Below are positions 1-10,469 of a stretch of 64,000 nucleotides of DNA, piece after piece. The notes under the pieces are model-generated. The model had not been told where the DNA came from and made no database searches. It was given only the letters and a program-made list of their open reading frames with translations. The stretch is taken from assembly GCA_000328365.1 (NCBI GenBank), contig KB311659.1, positions 339,610 through 403,609 of the forward strand, given 5' to 3'. The position numbers and the translations under genes are program-made. The DNA comes from Capitella teleta. Its lineage: Eukaryota; Annelida; Polychaeta; Capitellidae. Positions within the stretch are counted from its first letter, which is position 1; every line of letters starts with the position of its first letter.

Positions 1-2035
1 ATGTTTATTTTTAATCATAATAGTTTTGTTGTAAATGAATGATTTAGGCCTCAGTACAGATGGCCCCTCGGCAAATTGTTTAGCGCGTGCATATAATCTG
101 GCACTGCGGCAATCCTTTTATAAGTAGAACATTTATCATTTTAAAGTTTAGTTTTTGGGAGAGAGCCGAACTCCGGAAGCCAAGCTCGGTGAGGCTTGGC
201 AACAGACCTCTGCATGTGCAAGGCATCAGGCGAGATATTGTGTTAAGAAGTAAGTGTATTATGTGTTATTGTTATTTCAATTTAAGTTTAATTTGGTGTG
301 TAAATTCCTTTGTTTTCTGATTAGCTTTCCTTTGCAGTTTTTTCCTTTTAAATTTGTAGTAAAATTTGATTCCACCCTGTACAATTGAGTAAAACCTTTA
401 AAGTATAAATTTATATCACTTGGGTATTGTTACATAAGTTTACACTGTAAACCGAGGATATCCAAAACCCGCATTCGAGATAATTAGTATTGAAAAGTAA
501 AAAGGTAAAACGTTAAACTTTTCAACCTGACTTATAATGTGAGGCTATAATTAATGAATTCATAATTTAACCTTACATGATTATGCTGATGGGTCGTTAG
601 GTTTTAGTTATATAAAATAGAAACAAGCCCGTCGACATTGACAGAGTTTCTGAGTATGTTGTGATTTTCCGTGGGTATTAGTTAATATGCACTCGTCATA
701 AGAATGTAGCATACATTATAGCAAAAGCAAAAAAGAAAAAAAAAATCAAATAATATGACACCTGGAGTGATCTGGAACTTAAATATTTACACTTTTTGAA
801 ATCGACCTCCTCCTCAGGAAATTACTCAATTTACCCTGCTCTGACAAGTAGCATGATGAGAAAAAGAGCCGTTTCCATCCAATAAGCATCAAACATGCTT
901 AATAATAAGTGATATGGAGAGCAGCACTACTTTTTCATATGGTCCCCCACTCTCCACGTTCATACAACTCTCAACCATATTATGAAAAAAAAAGTGGAAG
1001 GAAGGAATTAAGGAACTAATATATGTATGCACAGAAGTCCTAATTATCACGACTTTTCTGACAAATGAGATGTCAAATCACATATACTGAAGGGCCAAAA
1101 GGTTGCTCATGCATATGATCCATAATGATATGATATTGCAGCATAGATTGCAGATATAATTAGTACATCATTATGCACCTGTTGCTACAAATGTTAGGGA
1201 GGACAGCGAATGTTCAATCTCAATCCTTTGGATGCCATCAATTATTTCCATCACTGCGTAAGTCAAGAAGCGTAAATCATTTAAGTTTATCGTAATCATG
1301 AGTGGGGTTTCTTATACCTTTATTTGATACATAATTAGCAAAAACTACGAGATACGTTATTAATTTAATTAAGCATTAGAAGATAGACTGTATAATATAG
1401 TGTCTGATGGCGATCACGGTGGAATGATACAATATTTCTGCTAATGTCAGGTTGCATTTCAGGGTGTCCATACACTGAGGCCAGTGAAAAAAAAATTACA
1501 TGTATGCTATTTGATATACATCGTTATAACAATTATATGAACGACGATAAACTAGATATTTCCCTAGTTACGACCATTAGAGGGTTTGGTTAGTAATTAG
1601 TCTATTACTTAACACAAACACATTAAAGGGATAACCAGTCAGGTATCTGAACAAGATATGGGATAATGATATAGATGAATCACATTCCACTACAAGTAGT
1701 ATGACCTTATACCATAGGTCATCCTGATGAGTGGGATTGTTGAGTCACTTCTCAACAGGAAATTCCGCTTTACCTCACAGCCATGCTTCACATGAAATAT
1801 TGCGAGATATCAAATTAAGTCTTACTACGTCAGGTGTCGTGACGATATGAAGTTATCATACCGTTCTCCTCCTATAATTCGTAATGGTGAACTTTGACCT
1901 CGTTGAACATCCTCAAAACCTTCGTGGATCGGGGGATGATACGTGATAGTTAAAAATTAACTCGTATAGACTCACCAACATAATGTATATAAGGCAAATA
2001 TATTGATTAATAATTAATTAAAGTTTTTAACTATA
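1..2035. other. AT-rich intergenic stretch, nothing recognised
   Basis: No reading frame with protein-like composition and no repeat shared with the rest of the window was seen. The only local structure is a short G+C-richer patch at about 160-235 containing an imperfect inverted repeat around AAGCCAAGCTCGGTGAGGCT. There is also a purine-rich run near 721-745. Confidence 0.5.
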
Positions 2036-2737
2036 TTAAAGAGAGGTTAAAAATGGACTTTGAGTCGTTATTTGATGCACCAACATGATTGGTATGCCTA
2101 GCCCACACAAGGAATATCATAGCTAACGATTTTGCGGGAGATATATTGCTAATTAGGCGTGACGTCAGGAGCTGTGATGAAACACCGAGTTCCCCATCTT
2201 TTACAATGGGTCTCGTCATATCACCGTGTCCTGCGACTAAACCCCTTGATATTTTTTTATTTTCTTTTCGGAAATAGATAGAATAATCATTTTGCCACCA
2301 GTCAGGCGCAAACGAAAAATATTTTTCGCTATTTTTCTTATTTTAACAAGCGATTTTCTAGAACACCTACCACGTTTCTCATCCTGAAACAGTAAAAAGG
2401 TCAGCCAGAGTGCACCACGCATGCGCTTTCGTTTCGTAAACAACAAAGATGTCCTTTTATGGCGAAGATGCTCTGCTCTGATTGGCTGAAATCGATAGCT
2501 TCACAAAGGGAACGGGACCAATCAGCCATCAGCCAAACCAAGCCATCAGCTGACGTTTGCCTCCTATACTTCGCAATGGAAGCCATTCTCCCATAGGCGC
2601 AATGCTAACCCCGATATTCGGAATGCATTATTTCCTTACGCTTGCATCCAGGCAGGGTGTTCTTGGCACGGAATGCTATCAATTGGTGCTATGAGTCAAT
2701 AGAACATCACTTAAAATTTAGTTCCCCATCCCTTTAA
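2036..2737 (+). mobile_element. TTAA-flanked non-autonomous DNA transposon (MITE), copy 1
   Basis: A body of about 694 bp (2040-2733) is bounded by TTAA at 2036-2039 and 2734-2737. Its ends are imperfect inverted repeats. The left end starts AGAGAGGTTAAAAATGG, and the right end read in reverse starts AGGGATGGGGAACTAAAT. The same sequence recurs inverted at 20529-21225, where the outer end reads AGGGAGAGAGAACTGG, so both ends appear to begin AGGGA. A TTAA target is typical of piggyBac and Kolobok elements. Which of these supplied the transposase cannot be told from the ends, and no transposase is encoded. The body carries a perfect TGACGTCA at 2160-2167 and a GCATGCG core near 2419. Confidence 0.8.
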
Positions 2738-2925
2738 CTGATACCCCGTATTTTGAGCTCAATTTTAGCAATCTTAACTACATGTACATATAGAAACTTT
2801 ATTGTTATTGGTTTGGTTATTGTTTTTGTTTGTATCTTTTGTTTTCTTCAAAAAGTAGTGAATAATAAAAACAATCACTTCACAAGATAAACACTTTTTT
2901 GATTAACCTAATAATATAATTATAA

Positions 2926-2995
2926 TTAATAATAATATATATTATAATATTAATTATAATAAAATATTATAATTAATAATAATTATAATACTTGC
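2926..2995. repeat. AT-only low-complexity tract
   Basis: A run of TAAT/ATAATTAT words with essentially no G or C. Likely replication slippage; no other feature is attached. Confidence 0.8.
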
Positions 2996-3223
2996 TGTCG
3001 GTTAATTCCTAGATACATTGAATCTGAGAGGTGTTCCTAATCTGGTTCTTATATAGCATTCGATTTCTTGAAATCGTGCTGTCATGGGCGTGTCTTTTCA
3101 TTTAAATTTAATTTGAATATTATGTCATGATCCGAATCAGCCGTCGGTCATCGAAGAATTGCCACTGGAGAGAAAACGATACTTCGATACGGCAAAGATG
3201 GAATATGATCGTACTCACATCTT

Positions 3224-3404
3224 AGTGTGACGAAGGCGCTGTGTACTACTGTCTATGGTTGTATACAGGATAAAGAACCCTTGGGATTTATCGATGAGTA
3301 GGGGGAAAGCCCGGTCCCGGGCCTTCTGTTCTGGCGCCCGTATCATCCGATCGGATTTGGTGGAGCCGTTAAACCCCATCACTCACTCACTCAGTGTGAA
3401 GAAG
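3224..3404 (+). mobile_element. 5'-truncated SINE (family of the 10.1 kb copy)
   Basis: The body at 3236-3392 matches the 3' domain of the full-length SINE at 10117-10455, including the shared words GTGTACTACTGTCTATGG and CAGGATAAAGAACCCTTGGG. It ends in a (CACT)n tail. It is flanked by AGTGTGACGAAG at 3224-3235 and AGTGTGAAGAAG at 3393-3404, a 12-bp target-site duplication with one mismatch. The tRNA-like head is missing, as expected for an incompletely reverse-transcribed insertion. Confidence 0.85.
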
Positions 3405-4859
3405 TCCTACTTCACGGAATTCCCTTCCCCACTTGTGTGGAGATAAAAACTTAAATTATGACGTAATTTTCTTTAGAGCGGAATTCCCAATTGAAGACTA
3501 ACAACTTAATGAATGACTTCGTTAGGGTCGAATGACGTTATGACCTTTTCACTCTATTGTTGCCAAGGCACCCACAGCAAAGCCTCGTGTGATTTGAAAT
3601 GAACTATAGAGGTCGCTCAGACGGGTACTCTGGCTACGACGATATTTTTTCCTGGTTCTGACATGGTGTACCTACTCGAATTTCAGGGGAAACCATTCCA
3701 CCGATAAACAACTATCCTATTGTTAAAAATGAGAGCCGTGAGTTAGTAGATCCGTCTCAATTCTGATAAAGAAAATCTCGCACTCACCTCGTTTCAAACT
3801 ATTCTGCCTGAGTAAGATTGTGATATTCCAATGGTCTTAAATTTTAATAAAAGCAGATATATCATTTCAAAGTCTGTATCTTTGTATGAATTTTTGAATG
3901 CCTATGAGCTAATTGTATATAAAGAGGTTCCGTGTTCCACAGACAGGCATTCGTCATCCACCTCAGGTTTACCGATGATGTCATATCGATGACGTCCTTA
4001 CTCTGAATTACACTTTACATAAGAGCTCGTCAATTAAGGGGAATGGGGTTGGGTCTTGTTAGTTAGTAGCTGCAGAGGGGGTTGTCATAGCATGACGTCA
4101 CCGTTGTTTTTGATGATTATAATGACCTAATGACCTCAATTCTTCCTCACACGAAAATAACATATTCACCTCTCATACTAGCCGCACAATGAACCCAGTG
4201 GGCGACAGTTATACATTTTCCTGCTGTTAATTGAATGGAATAGCCTTCAATAAGCTCTGCCTTGAGGAGCTTAATGTGTACTTTGTGAGTTAACATAATG
4301 ATGCATATCTCACCAGACATTCATAATTAAGATTCATAACCAATCATTTCATTAATTGGCTGTTGGTGGTTAGTGTAAATATAGTTTCAGATGTATTTAT
4401 CAGAGTTAAGAGGACATGACGTGTGTCAATGAATATCACTGTGTTGCAAATTGTGTGCATTTACCTACGCTTATTGAGTACATATACATGTGAATACTAC
4501 TAACATTCCTTAGAGCTTTAAAGCAATCACAAAGGCATAATTGTAAGACTCGCTTATGTTTCTCAATAATGATATTTTGAGGTTGTGACATACTGCGATC
4601 TAATATCAAAGTAAACGTTGCATATCCCTAATGGCCGTAGGACACATCTTACGGAAAAGGTGTTTTCAGAGGGCAGTTCAAGGGGCTGCCTAATTGAATA
4701 ACCACCAGAAGCAGAGAAGCAACACAAATGCCAATTTCTCACTGTTGAAGGTCGAAATCTTCCTACCGATGCAACACGCATAAATATTTATTATTCAGCT
4801 TCATGCTTAGTTCTTGGAAGAGCCACAATGTGTGAGGGCATGTACATTCAATCCCATTT
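3405..4859. other. Intergenic, nothing recognised
   Basis: Unique-looking AT-rich sequence. Several short reading frames occur but none has protein-like composition or good splice sites. No repeat shared with the rest of the window was seen. Confidence 0.4.
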
Positions 4860-5364
4860 ATTTGGTGCTTTTCTTTCTTACAGATCCACAGCAAAGGCTT
4901 TCATCCGTTGCATCACTAGGAATTGTGATTGATCGAGTGGTAGATTTGACAAGTGTCCACATCATTCTATGAGAAGGGAATGGCATGGAATTTATTTTGC
5001 CTCTCGGCGGGACCAATGCAACAATGCATTCTTTTTTAGGCGGCCAAACCATTAACTTTCATATCCAGGGTTCAAATAAACATTCTTTTACAAACGTCAG
5101 TCCGAAAAAATGCTTGGCTTGGTCACCCATTTAAATCAGTACAGCGGCCACCGGGTCGTCCTTCACAATAACCTTAAGTGCAGGAATCTCATAGACACCA
5201 ACAGTCTGAACATCGCTGCATGTCCTTTTTCCGAACCACGTGGTTCGTGCTTCATACCACGTGGTCATGCGCGTCACCAAACAAGGAAGAATGAGACAAC
5301 ATGGAGGATCGTTCCATTCTTCAGTGGTGACAATTCGGGATTGCTCTGAATAAAGCATACCCAA
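4860..5364. other. Coding-like block, product not recognised
   Basis: This stretch is richer in G+C than its surroundings and is open on both strands over parts of its length. On the plus strand a good acceptor (pyrimidine run, then TTACAG ending at 4883) precedes a frame starting PQQRLSSVASLGIVIDRVVD. That frame meets a stop after about 28 codons. On the minus strand an ATG at 5052 begins MVWPPKKECIVALVPPRG and reaches a possible GTAAGA donor at about 4884. A second minus-strand frame covers 5364-5131. The two readings exclude each other and I recognise neither. It could be an old pseudogene, a pair of small exons or chance. Confidence 0.2.
5235..5265. promoter_or_regulatory. Two palindromic E-boxes 21 bp apart
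   Basis: The perfect 10-bp palindrome ACCACGTGGT occurs at 5235-5244 and again at 5256-5265. The centre-to-centre spacing of 21 bp is about two turns of B-DNA. CACGTG is the core bound by MYC/MAX, USF and MITF/TFE-type bHLH-ZIP dimers. Function is inferred from motif and spacing only. Confidence 0.35.
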
Positions 5365-5671
5365 GAGTGTTCGTTAGATGCCTATTTGATAACAGACTCG
5401 ATGGCGATAATAAACTTCACGTCGAATCTTTTGTCGATTCCGACCTTGATGAAATTGGACATGAGTGGGAGGGAAAAGTGTATGACCAAAGCACTCAAGA
5501 GCGGGGGGGAGGGGCAGAATTGCGATGTTCTGTTATCATCCTGTTATTTGTTTTCTTTGTTGGCTGTTTTTTGTGTGTGATTGAAGTGCACCTCACACCG
5601 TAAAAAACAAATTGAATTTGTTAATATTGTTAATACTAGCAATCTGTTCAGTTTAAAACATTCGTAAATCT

Positions 5672-5790
5672 ACAGCACTGTCCAACTGTGCAATCAGATC
5701 GGCGCAATATACTCTACCGTCTTTGATACACGTAGTAGAAGTAAACAGGGCAAACAACCCTTGGACTTTATCGCTCATGCTTTGTCTGTG
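5672..5790 (+). mobile_element. Diverged SINE relic
   Basis: The words ACAGCACTGTCCAACTGTGC and CAAACAACCCTTGGACTTTA match, with substitutions, the central and 3' domain of the SINE at 10117-10455 (GCAGTGCTGCCCAACTGCGT; AAAGAACCTTTGGGATTTAT). Neither the tRNA-like head nor target-site duplications can be seen. This is an older copy than those at 3.2, 10.1 and 23.9 kb. Confidence 0.55.
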
Positions 5791-6082
5791 AACTAATAAG
5801 AGTGTTGGTATTTAGTGCTTGGTATTTGAGTTTGATTAATCCCAGATGAACTAATAATTAAATCATTGCATTCTCTTGCCACCCCGAAGTTAGTGCCACT
5901 GCGGTCAAAACACGCATCGTCGCAAGCTGTGAGCATCCGATAGCGACAGAAGAAATAGAACATTGCTTTCGGATCCGAGAAGTGCCAACGTGAATTGAAT
6001 TACACATCATGTGAATGCAATATTGAGTGAGCAAATGGGAGTCAATAGAAGCATCTACTAAACACTACAATACCTTTCAAAG

Positions 6083-6226
6083 GCTAATCCCGGAGTTCGA
6101 TTGGCTATCCGTTGACCACAGTACCGGCGATATCAAAGGGGATAACGCTGCGCTAAGTACATTTGCACTTGACCAAATACAGTCTGCATTGCGGCAAAGA
6201 TTGCCCAGGGCACTCGACTATGAAGC
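6083..6226 (+). CDS. Candidate internal exon, product unknown
   Basis: A 144-bp open stretch is framed by splice-like signals. On the left are CTACTAAAC (branch-point-like) and a pyrimidine-containing run ending in AAAG at 6082. On the right is a GTAAGC donor at 6227. It enters and leaves in phase 2, so it is a symmetric exon of 48 codons. The frame reads LIPEFDWLSVDHSTGDIKG near the start and LPRALDYEA at the end, with few low-complexity residues and a local rise in G+C. The VDxSTGDI and LDYE words faintly recall a cadherin repeat, but the roughly 35-residue gap between them does not fit the fold's usual spacing. No flanking exon of the same gene was found. Confidence 0.25.
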
Positions 6227-8220
6227 GTAAGCTGTGAAGATTTCTGTTGCGTTTGATGCATCGGTTATATCGCATCGTTAATTCGCAATGAAATGTTTGA
6301 TGCTTGGCTTGTTCTGCCTCATGCATAAAGTGCACTCTTGATAATACATGGTTGGTGGTTTAATGATGCTCATAACTTAGTGATGTGAACGGTATTCCTT
6401 GTAGACTAGTCACTTTCAATAAGCGGATCAATGAATGCTGCAACGATTTGTGTTTCTTATATGATAGAGTGCAATCAAAAATCTAATTTACGTCATAATA
6501 ATCTGCTTTGACATGGAATTTTACGAATACAGCAATTTGTGTTTACCATAGAAGTGAAATAGAAATGCTGAACATCCAGGTAATAGTGATGTCGTCTTTA
6601 TCGAGTGAGTAGTCCACAGCCAAACATAACCTTATTGACCGAGAATGAACACAATTTTCAACGTATGCCAATATATTGAATTGTGGGGGTATATGCAATT
6701 ACACACGTCTGTGCTTCCATTTACTTCCAATTCTATGACTGATCAAATAAAGAGCACCATCTCATGGTATTCCTGTCACAATTATGAGACCGCTCTCGCT
6801 TTATTAAATTTGGCAAAGTAACCACACGTGAGTGCTACAGTACGAGACACAGAAACCAAACACACAGTTATTCGTCACGGGGAGAAAGTAATGAATTTTA
6901 TGCGCATGGACTGATTCCATGAGGCTCCATGCAAAAGACGTGAGGTTCCATTTTTGTCAGCACTTTCCTGATCAAAGAGTGATGCTCTGTTTCTTCAACT
7001 GCTATCGGACATTCCCAGCTTGCAACGCTCTATCTGAGTACGCCATGCAACATAGTGAGAGAAGATGAACAAATTTACTGTTTTGGGCCCACTGCTTCTT
7101 TTGGGATAAATCAATTCCTAATATATTATTAGCGTCATTATTACAAAGGATATGGTGAATATCGGACATGCTTCTAAATACTGGGCATCTAAACCTGTGA
7201 CCATTAAACCTTTCATATTGATTTCCTCATTCTTCTTCAACCAGGATAACATCTCTATTTTATATGAAATCGTTCATAGGAGGCTCGTACTATAAAGACC
7301 TCTATCTGCAAGTTTTAGCTCTATCTTACGACTCAATATCTCTTATAGCATGAGATGATCGCAATATCTTCCATAAACTGCAATAAGCTGCTTTATGCAT
7401 TATGAAACTGGCTTCACTTCTTTGATCAAGGAGGATTCGACGTTGACAAAATGTGACACCACACAACAAAAGGGTCCACATGTCTCCAGAAATCAAATTT
7501 GAGGTTATTCTTGATTTGGATTTTATGTTCAATTCTCTTTAATTTGTTGTAAAAATTAATAAAATGTTAATATGAAGTCTCAATCCTGAGGTGTATTTTG
7601 GAGGTTCAATGAATTATAAGTCAAAGCCAAATGATTTGAAAGGTAGGCCTACACAATCGCCGAGGAATAGCTATTCATGTTATATGGCTCTACTCAATCA
7701 GGCATTTTCTAGTTTTGTTACGGAGGAATTGATTGGTTGATTAAATCACAGGCAGTGTGAACATGCATGAGGTGTGATTAATGATCTTCCGGTCTGCTCT
7801 TGAAAACAGTCACAAGGATGGCGTTTTTGTTAGAGTGAAACCCTTGAATGAAATATCTGGATGGATGGAATGTTTGTTCTAAAACACAATGGCGCAAGGT
7901 GCTACATATACATTGCTGATTTGACACGCATTGTACGCTAATAGTCCGATTCGTGGATCTCGTGGGATTTGGGGAGACTGAGAGACTGTCAGTCTTTTGA
8001 GGTCCAAACTAATTAAGCCACGGAAGTCTCTGATTGGTCCACATACACAAAGTGGGCCAAAATAGCGCTGTACGGTGTCGTCCTTATTTCGACCCTGTCA
8101 ATATATCCCATCAAACCTGGATGACCAGTAGACATGGAGTCACTATGACATCCAAATAATCGGTGTAGAATCGCTACATGTTTTGAGTCAAAACTTTCGG
8201 AAGCAGACGACTTGTGTCTC
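6227..8220. other. Intergenic, nothing recognised
   Basis: AT-rich sequence with short chance frames only. No MITE ends, poly-A tails or matches to other repeats of the window were seen. Confidence 0.4.
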
Positions 8221-8577
8221 TTAAAATCGAATTACATGGCCTGATAATAAGCCCACGTCTGTCACATACAGTTTGTAGATCCTTGGGATATGCTGGCAAT
8301 AGGGTCGTGTTAGCCACAAGCATATTACTAAGTGCACAAACAGTCGTGATGTATCTTGAAGAACGTCGTCCATCAATTCAACGTTGCGAAGATCAAAATA
8401 CATTCTGAAATTTCTAAGAAGTTCGCATATATCAATCGTGGTTGTGATGGCATTCAGTACATCCTCAAAAGTAACAAATCCTTTGATGTAGTAGTTGGCT
8501 TCTTCAGCTACACCTGTCTCCGCCGCTGATATTATTATACAGTTTGAATCGAAACCTAATTTAGCCAACCGAGTCAA
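8221..8577 (-). other. Unassigned 118-codon open stretch
   Basis: The minus strand is open for 118 codons. The upstream half has mixed, protein-like composition (TFEDVLNAITTTIDICELL, then RNFRMYFDLRNVELMDDV). No in-frame ATG begins it; the first codon is TTG. If real, it would be an exon or a gene remnant. The second half is less convincing. No family is recognised, and chance is a fair alternative. Confidence 0.15.
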
Positions 8578-8749
8578 GAAAAATTGAACTGAAGTTGATC
8601 AAGAATTTCAAAAATCAGTCGCATATCGTCCGAAAGTATTGTTCGATATAGACAAGGTTTTCCATTGCTGTATCTTATAGAACAAATTGTCCACATTTGA
8701 CTTGTATTTGATGACGTAATCGTGGTTGCATAAATGATGTGGGTCCATC

Positions 8750-8955
8750 AGTCAGGAAACATTGTATTCATTTATATATAACTGTTGGATTGGATTGGAT
8801 TGGATTGGATTGGATTGCAATTGTTGGTTGTCACAGGGGACCGAGAGGTCAACATCCATCCCCATTCAGAGCAAAGGTCATCATTATAGTGCATTACCAC
8901 TTTGTGGATCACCATCATTTGCGTCTATATTACGTAAGGTAAAACCGATGCGGAT
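8750..8955 (+). repeat. GGATT-headed dispersed repeat, copy A
   Basis: A (GGATT)5 run at about 8787-8814 leads into roughly 165 bp that recur inverted at 42130-42335. Shared words include TTGTCAC, CAACATCCATCC, ATTCAGAGCAAA, GTGCATTAC and TGTGGATCACCATCA. Both copies are preceded by TCAGGAAAC. Copy B has only two GGATT units, so the pentamer run expanded here. No terminal inverted repeats or coding capacity were found; it is probably a short non-autonomous element. Confidence 0.7.
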
Positions 8956-10102
8956 AGAGTTACAATTGCAGAATGATCCCGTTAAACTGTTAAAGCGATT
9001 CACATTATGTCTTCTTATCACATCACTCAAAAGCGTTCAATTACTCCTCTGTCGGAAACCGTACAACTAGGATTATTCAATGATTGATGGGCGGACTGAA
9101 CAATAAACAACAGAATGCGCAATCAATTTCGTTTATGGGGTGTGTCTCACGGGTGGAATTTGACTTAACAAATCGATTTTGTTATAAGATTAAGATATTG
9201 TGACACTACTCTAATACAATTTGATACTGGCAGCCTACATACAGCAAACACGGATGTCCATTAATATCAGTATGCCACATAGAAAGATCAGTTGCACAGC
9301 ATTGAATAAGGGAACACTGAATGAAAACCCGGATCATTCAGTTTTTGAGGGAAGCAGCCAGCGTGTTCATATGAGCTCCCGTCTGGGTGCTAAATCGACG
9401 AGCTTATCTCTGTTTCATATGAGCGGAATCAGGCACGGTGATTATGCGTCATTGGCTGGTCAATGTGCATGTGTGGATATTACCCACTGAACTGAATTAT
9501 GAGCATCATAATCTACCCCAGAAGAATTTTTTTTAATTTTTTTTTATTATTATTTTCTTCGTGAGATATATTTACAAGTAGTGTACAAGTACACAATATT
9601 CATATAAAAAAACAACGAGAAGAAGAACAACACAACAAAACACACAGACACTCAAAATAACATGGCATTAAGTGATAAACAGCTCTAGTGTAAAACTTTA
9701 GTCAAAGCATAATGAATTTAAGATGAAGTTGAACTCCTCCCTCGTCCACCCGTCAGTGAAAAATCCGCTGCTATCTAGCAGACGGATAAGATTCCTGAAT
9801 AAGCCACCTATTTGTTGAGTGGTGTCATCACTAGAAAGCAATTGAGCGGGAAGAGAAATCCTCACTAAGGAATCGGTGCTTTGGTATACCAAGCTTTGTA
9901 CATAAATGAACAATATTAAAACTCAGGACAGAGGAACTCTCACTGATCGCTAAAGTGCGTGTACATACATTTTCGGTCTTAAGTATAGTGCACAGAAACT
10001 TCCCAAAACGATTAAATATTTGATCACTAAAAGGTGCATCATGACATTTGGAAGATGAACATGCGTGTGTCTAGGTAAATTTAACTTGCTCCGACACACT
10101 TC
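8956..10102. other. Intergenic, nothing recognised
   Basis: Unique-looking sequence. A frame at 9221-9490 is open for 89 codons but has no recognisable composition. A T-rich stretch lies at about 9528-9556. Confidence 0.4.
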
Positions 10103-10469
10103 CTCCAACACGAGTGGGGGGCACCGAATAGCACAGTGAGTTAAACCGTTGTCTGCAATCCTATGCCTACCGTGGGGTCGAGGTCCCGGGTTCGAGACCC
10201 GATAAGGCCACGGGCGTTATGATTGTAAATTATAATTGTAATTCGTTATAATGGCAATTCTTCAGTGACTCTGCAGTGCTGCCCAACTGCGTAACAAGGT
10301 CGGGCGCTGTGTACTACTGTCTATGGTGGTATGCAGGATAAAGAACCTTTGGGATTTATCGATAAGAGTAGGGGGAAACCCCGGTCCCGGCCTTTTGTTC
10401 TGGCTCCCGTATCACCCGAACGGGTTGGGTGAAGTCGTAAAACCCCATCACTCAACTCCAACACGAGTG
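10103..10469 (+). mobile_element. Full-length tRNA-derived SINE with target-site duplications
   Basis: The body at 10117-10455 (about 339 bp) lies between perfect 14-bp duplications, CTCCAACACGAGTG at 10103-10116 and 10456-10469. Its head is tRNA-like. TAGCACAGTGAG near 10129 is a box A with one mismatch, and GGTTCGAGACC near 10189 is a perfect box B, so it carries an internal RNA polymerase III promoter. A central AT-rich part (TTATGATTGTAAATTATAAT) is followed by a 3' domain shared by every copy in the window, and it ends in CATCACTCA. SINEs depend on a partner LINE for reverse transcription. The intact duplications indicate a fairly recent insertion. The family cannot be named from sequence alone. 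Confidence 0.9.

Noticed and set aside
2089-2586. Short frames on both strands of the 2 kb and 20.6 kb regions as genes
   Set aside because: They lie inside the TTAA MITE and are not kept open in parallel in both copies.
8787-8942. A frame through the (GGATT)n run that looks like a repeat protein
   Set aside because: The repeated dipeptides come from the pentanucleotide repeat, and the same DNA recurs as a non-coding dispersed repeat at 42 kb.
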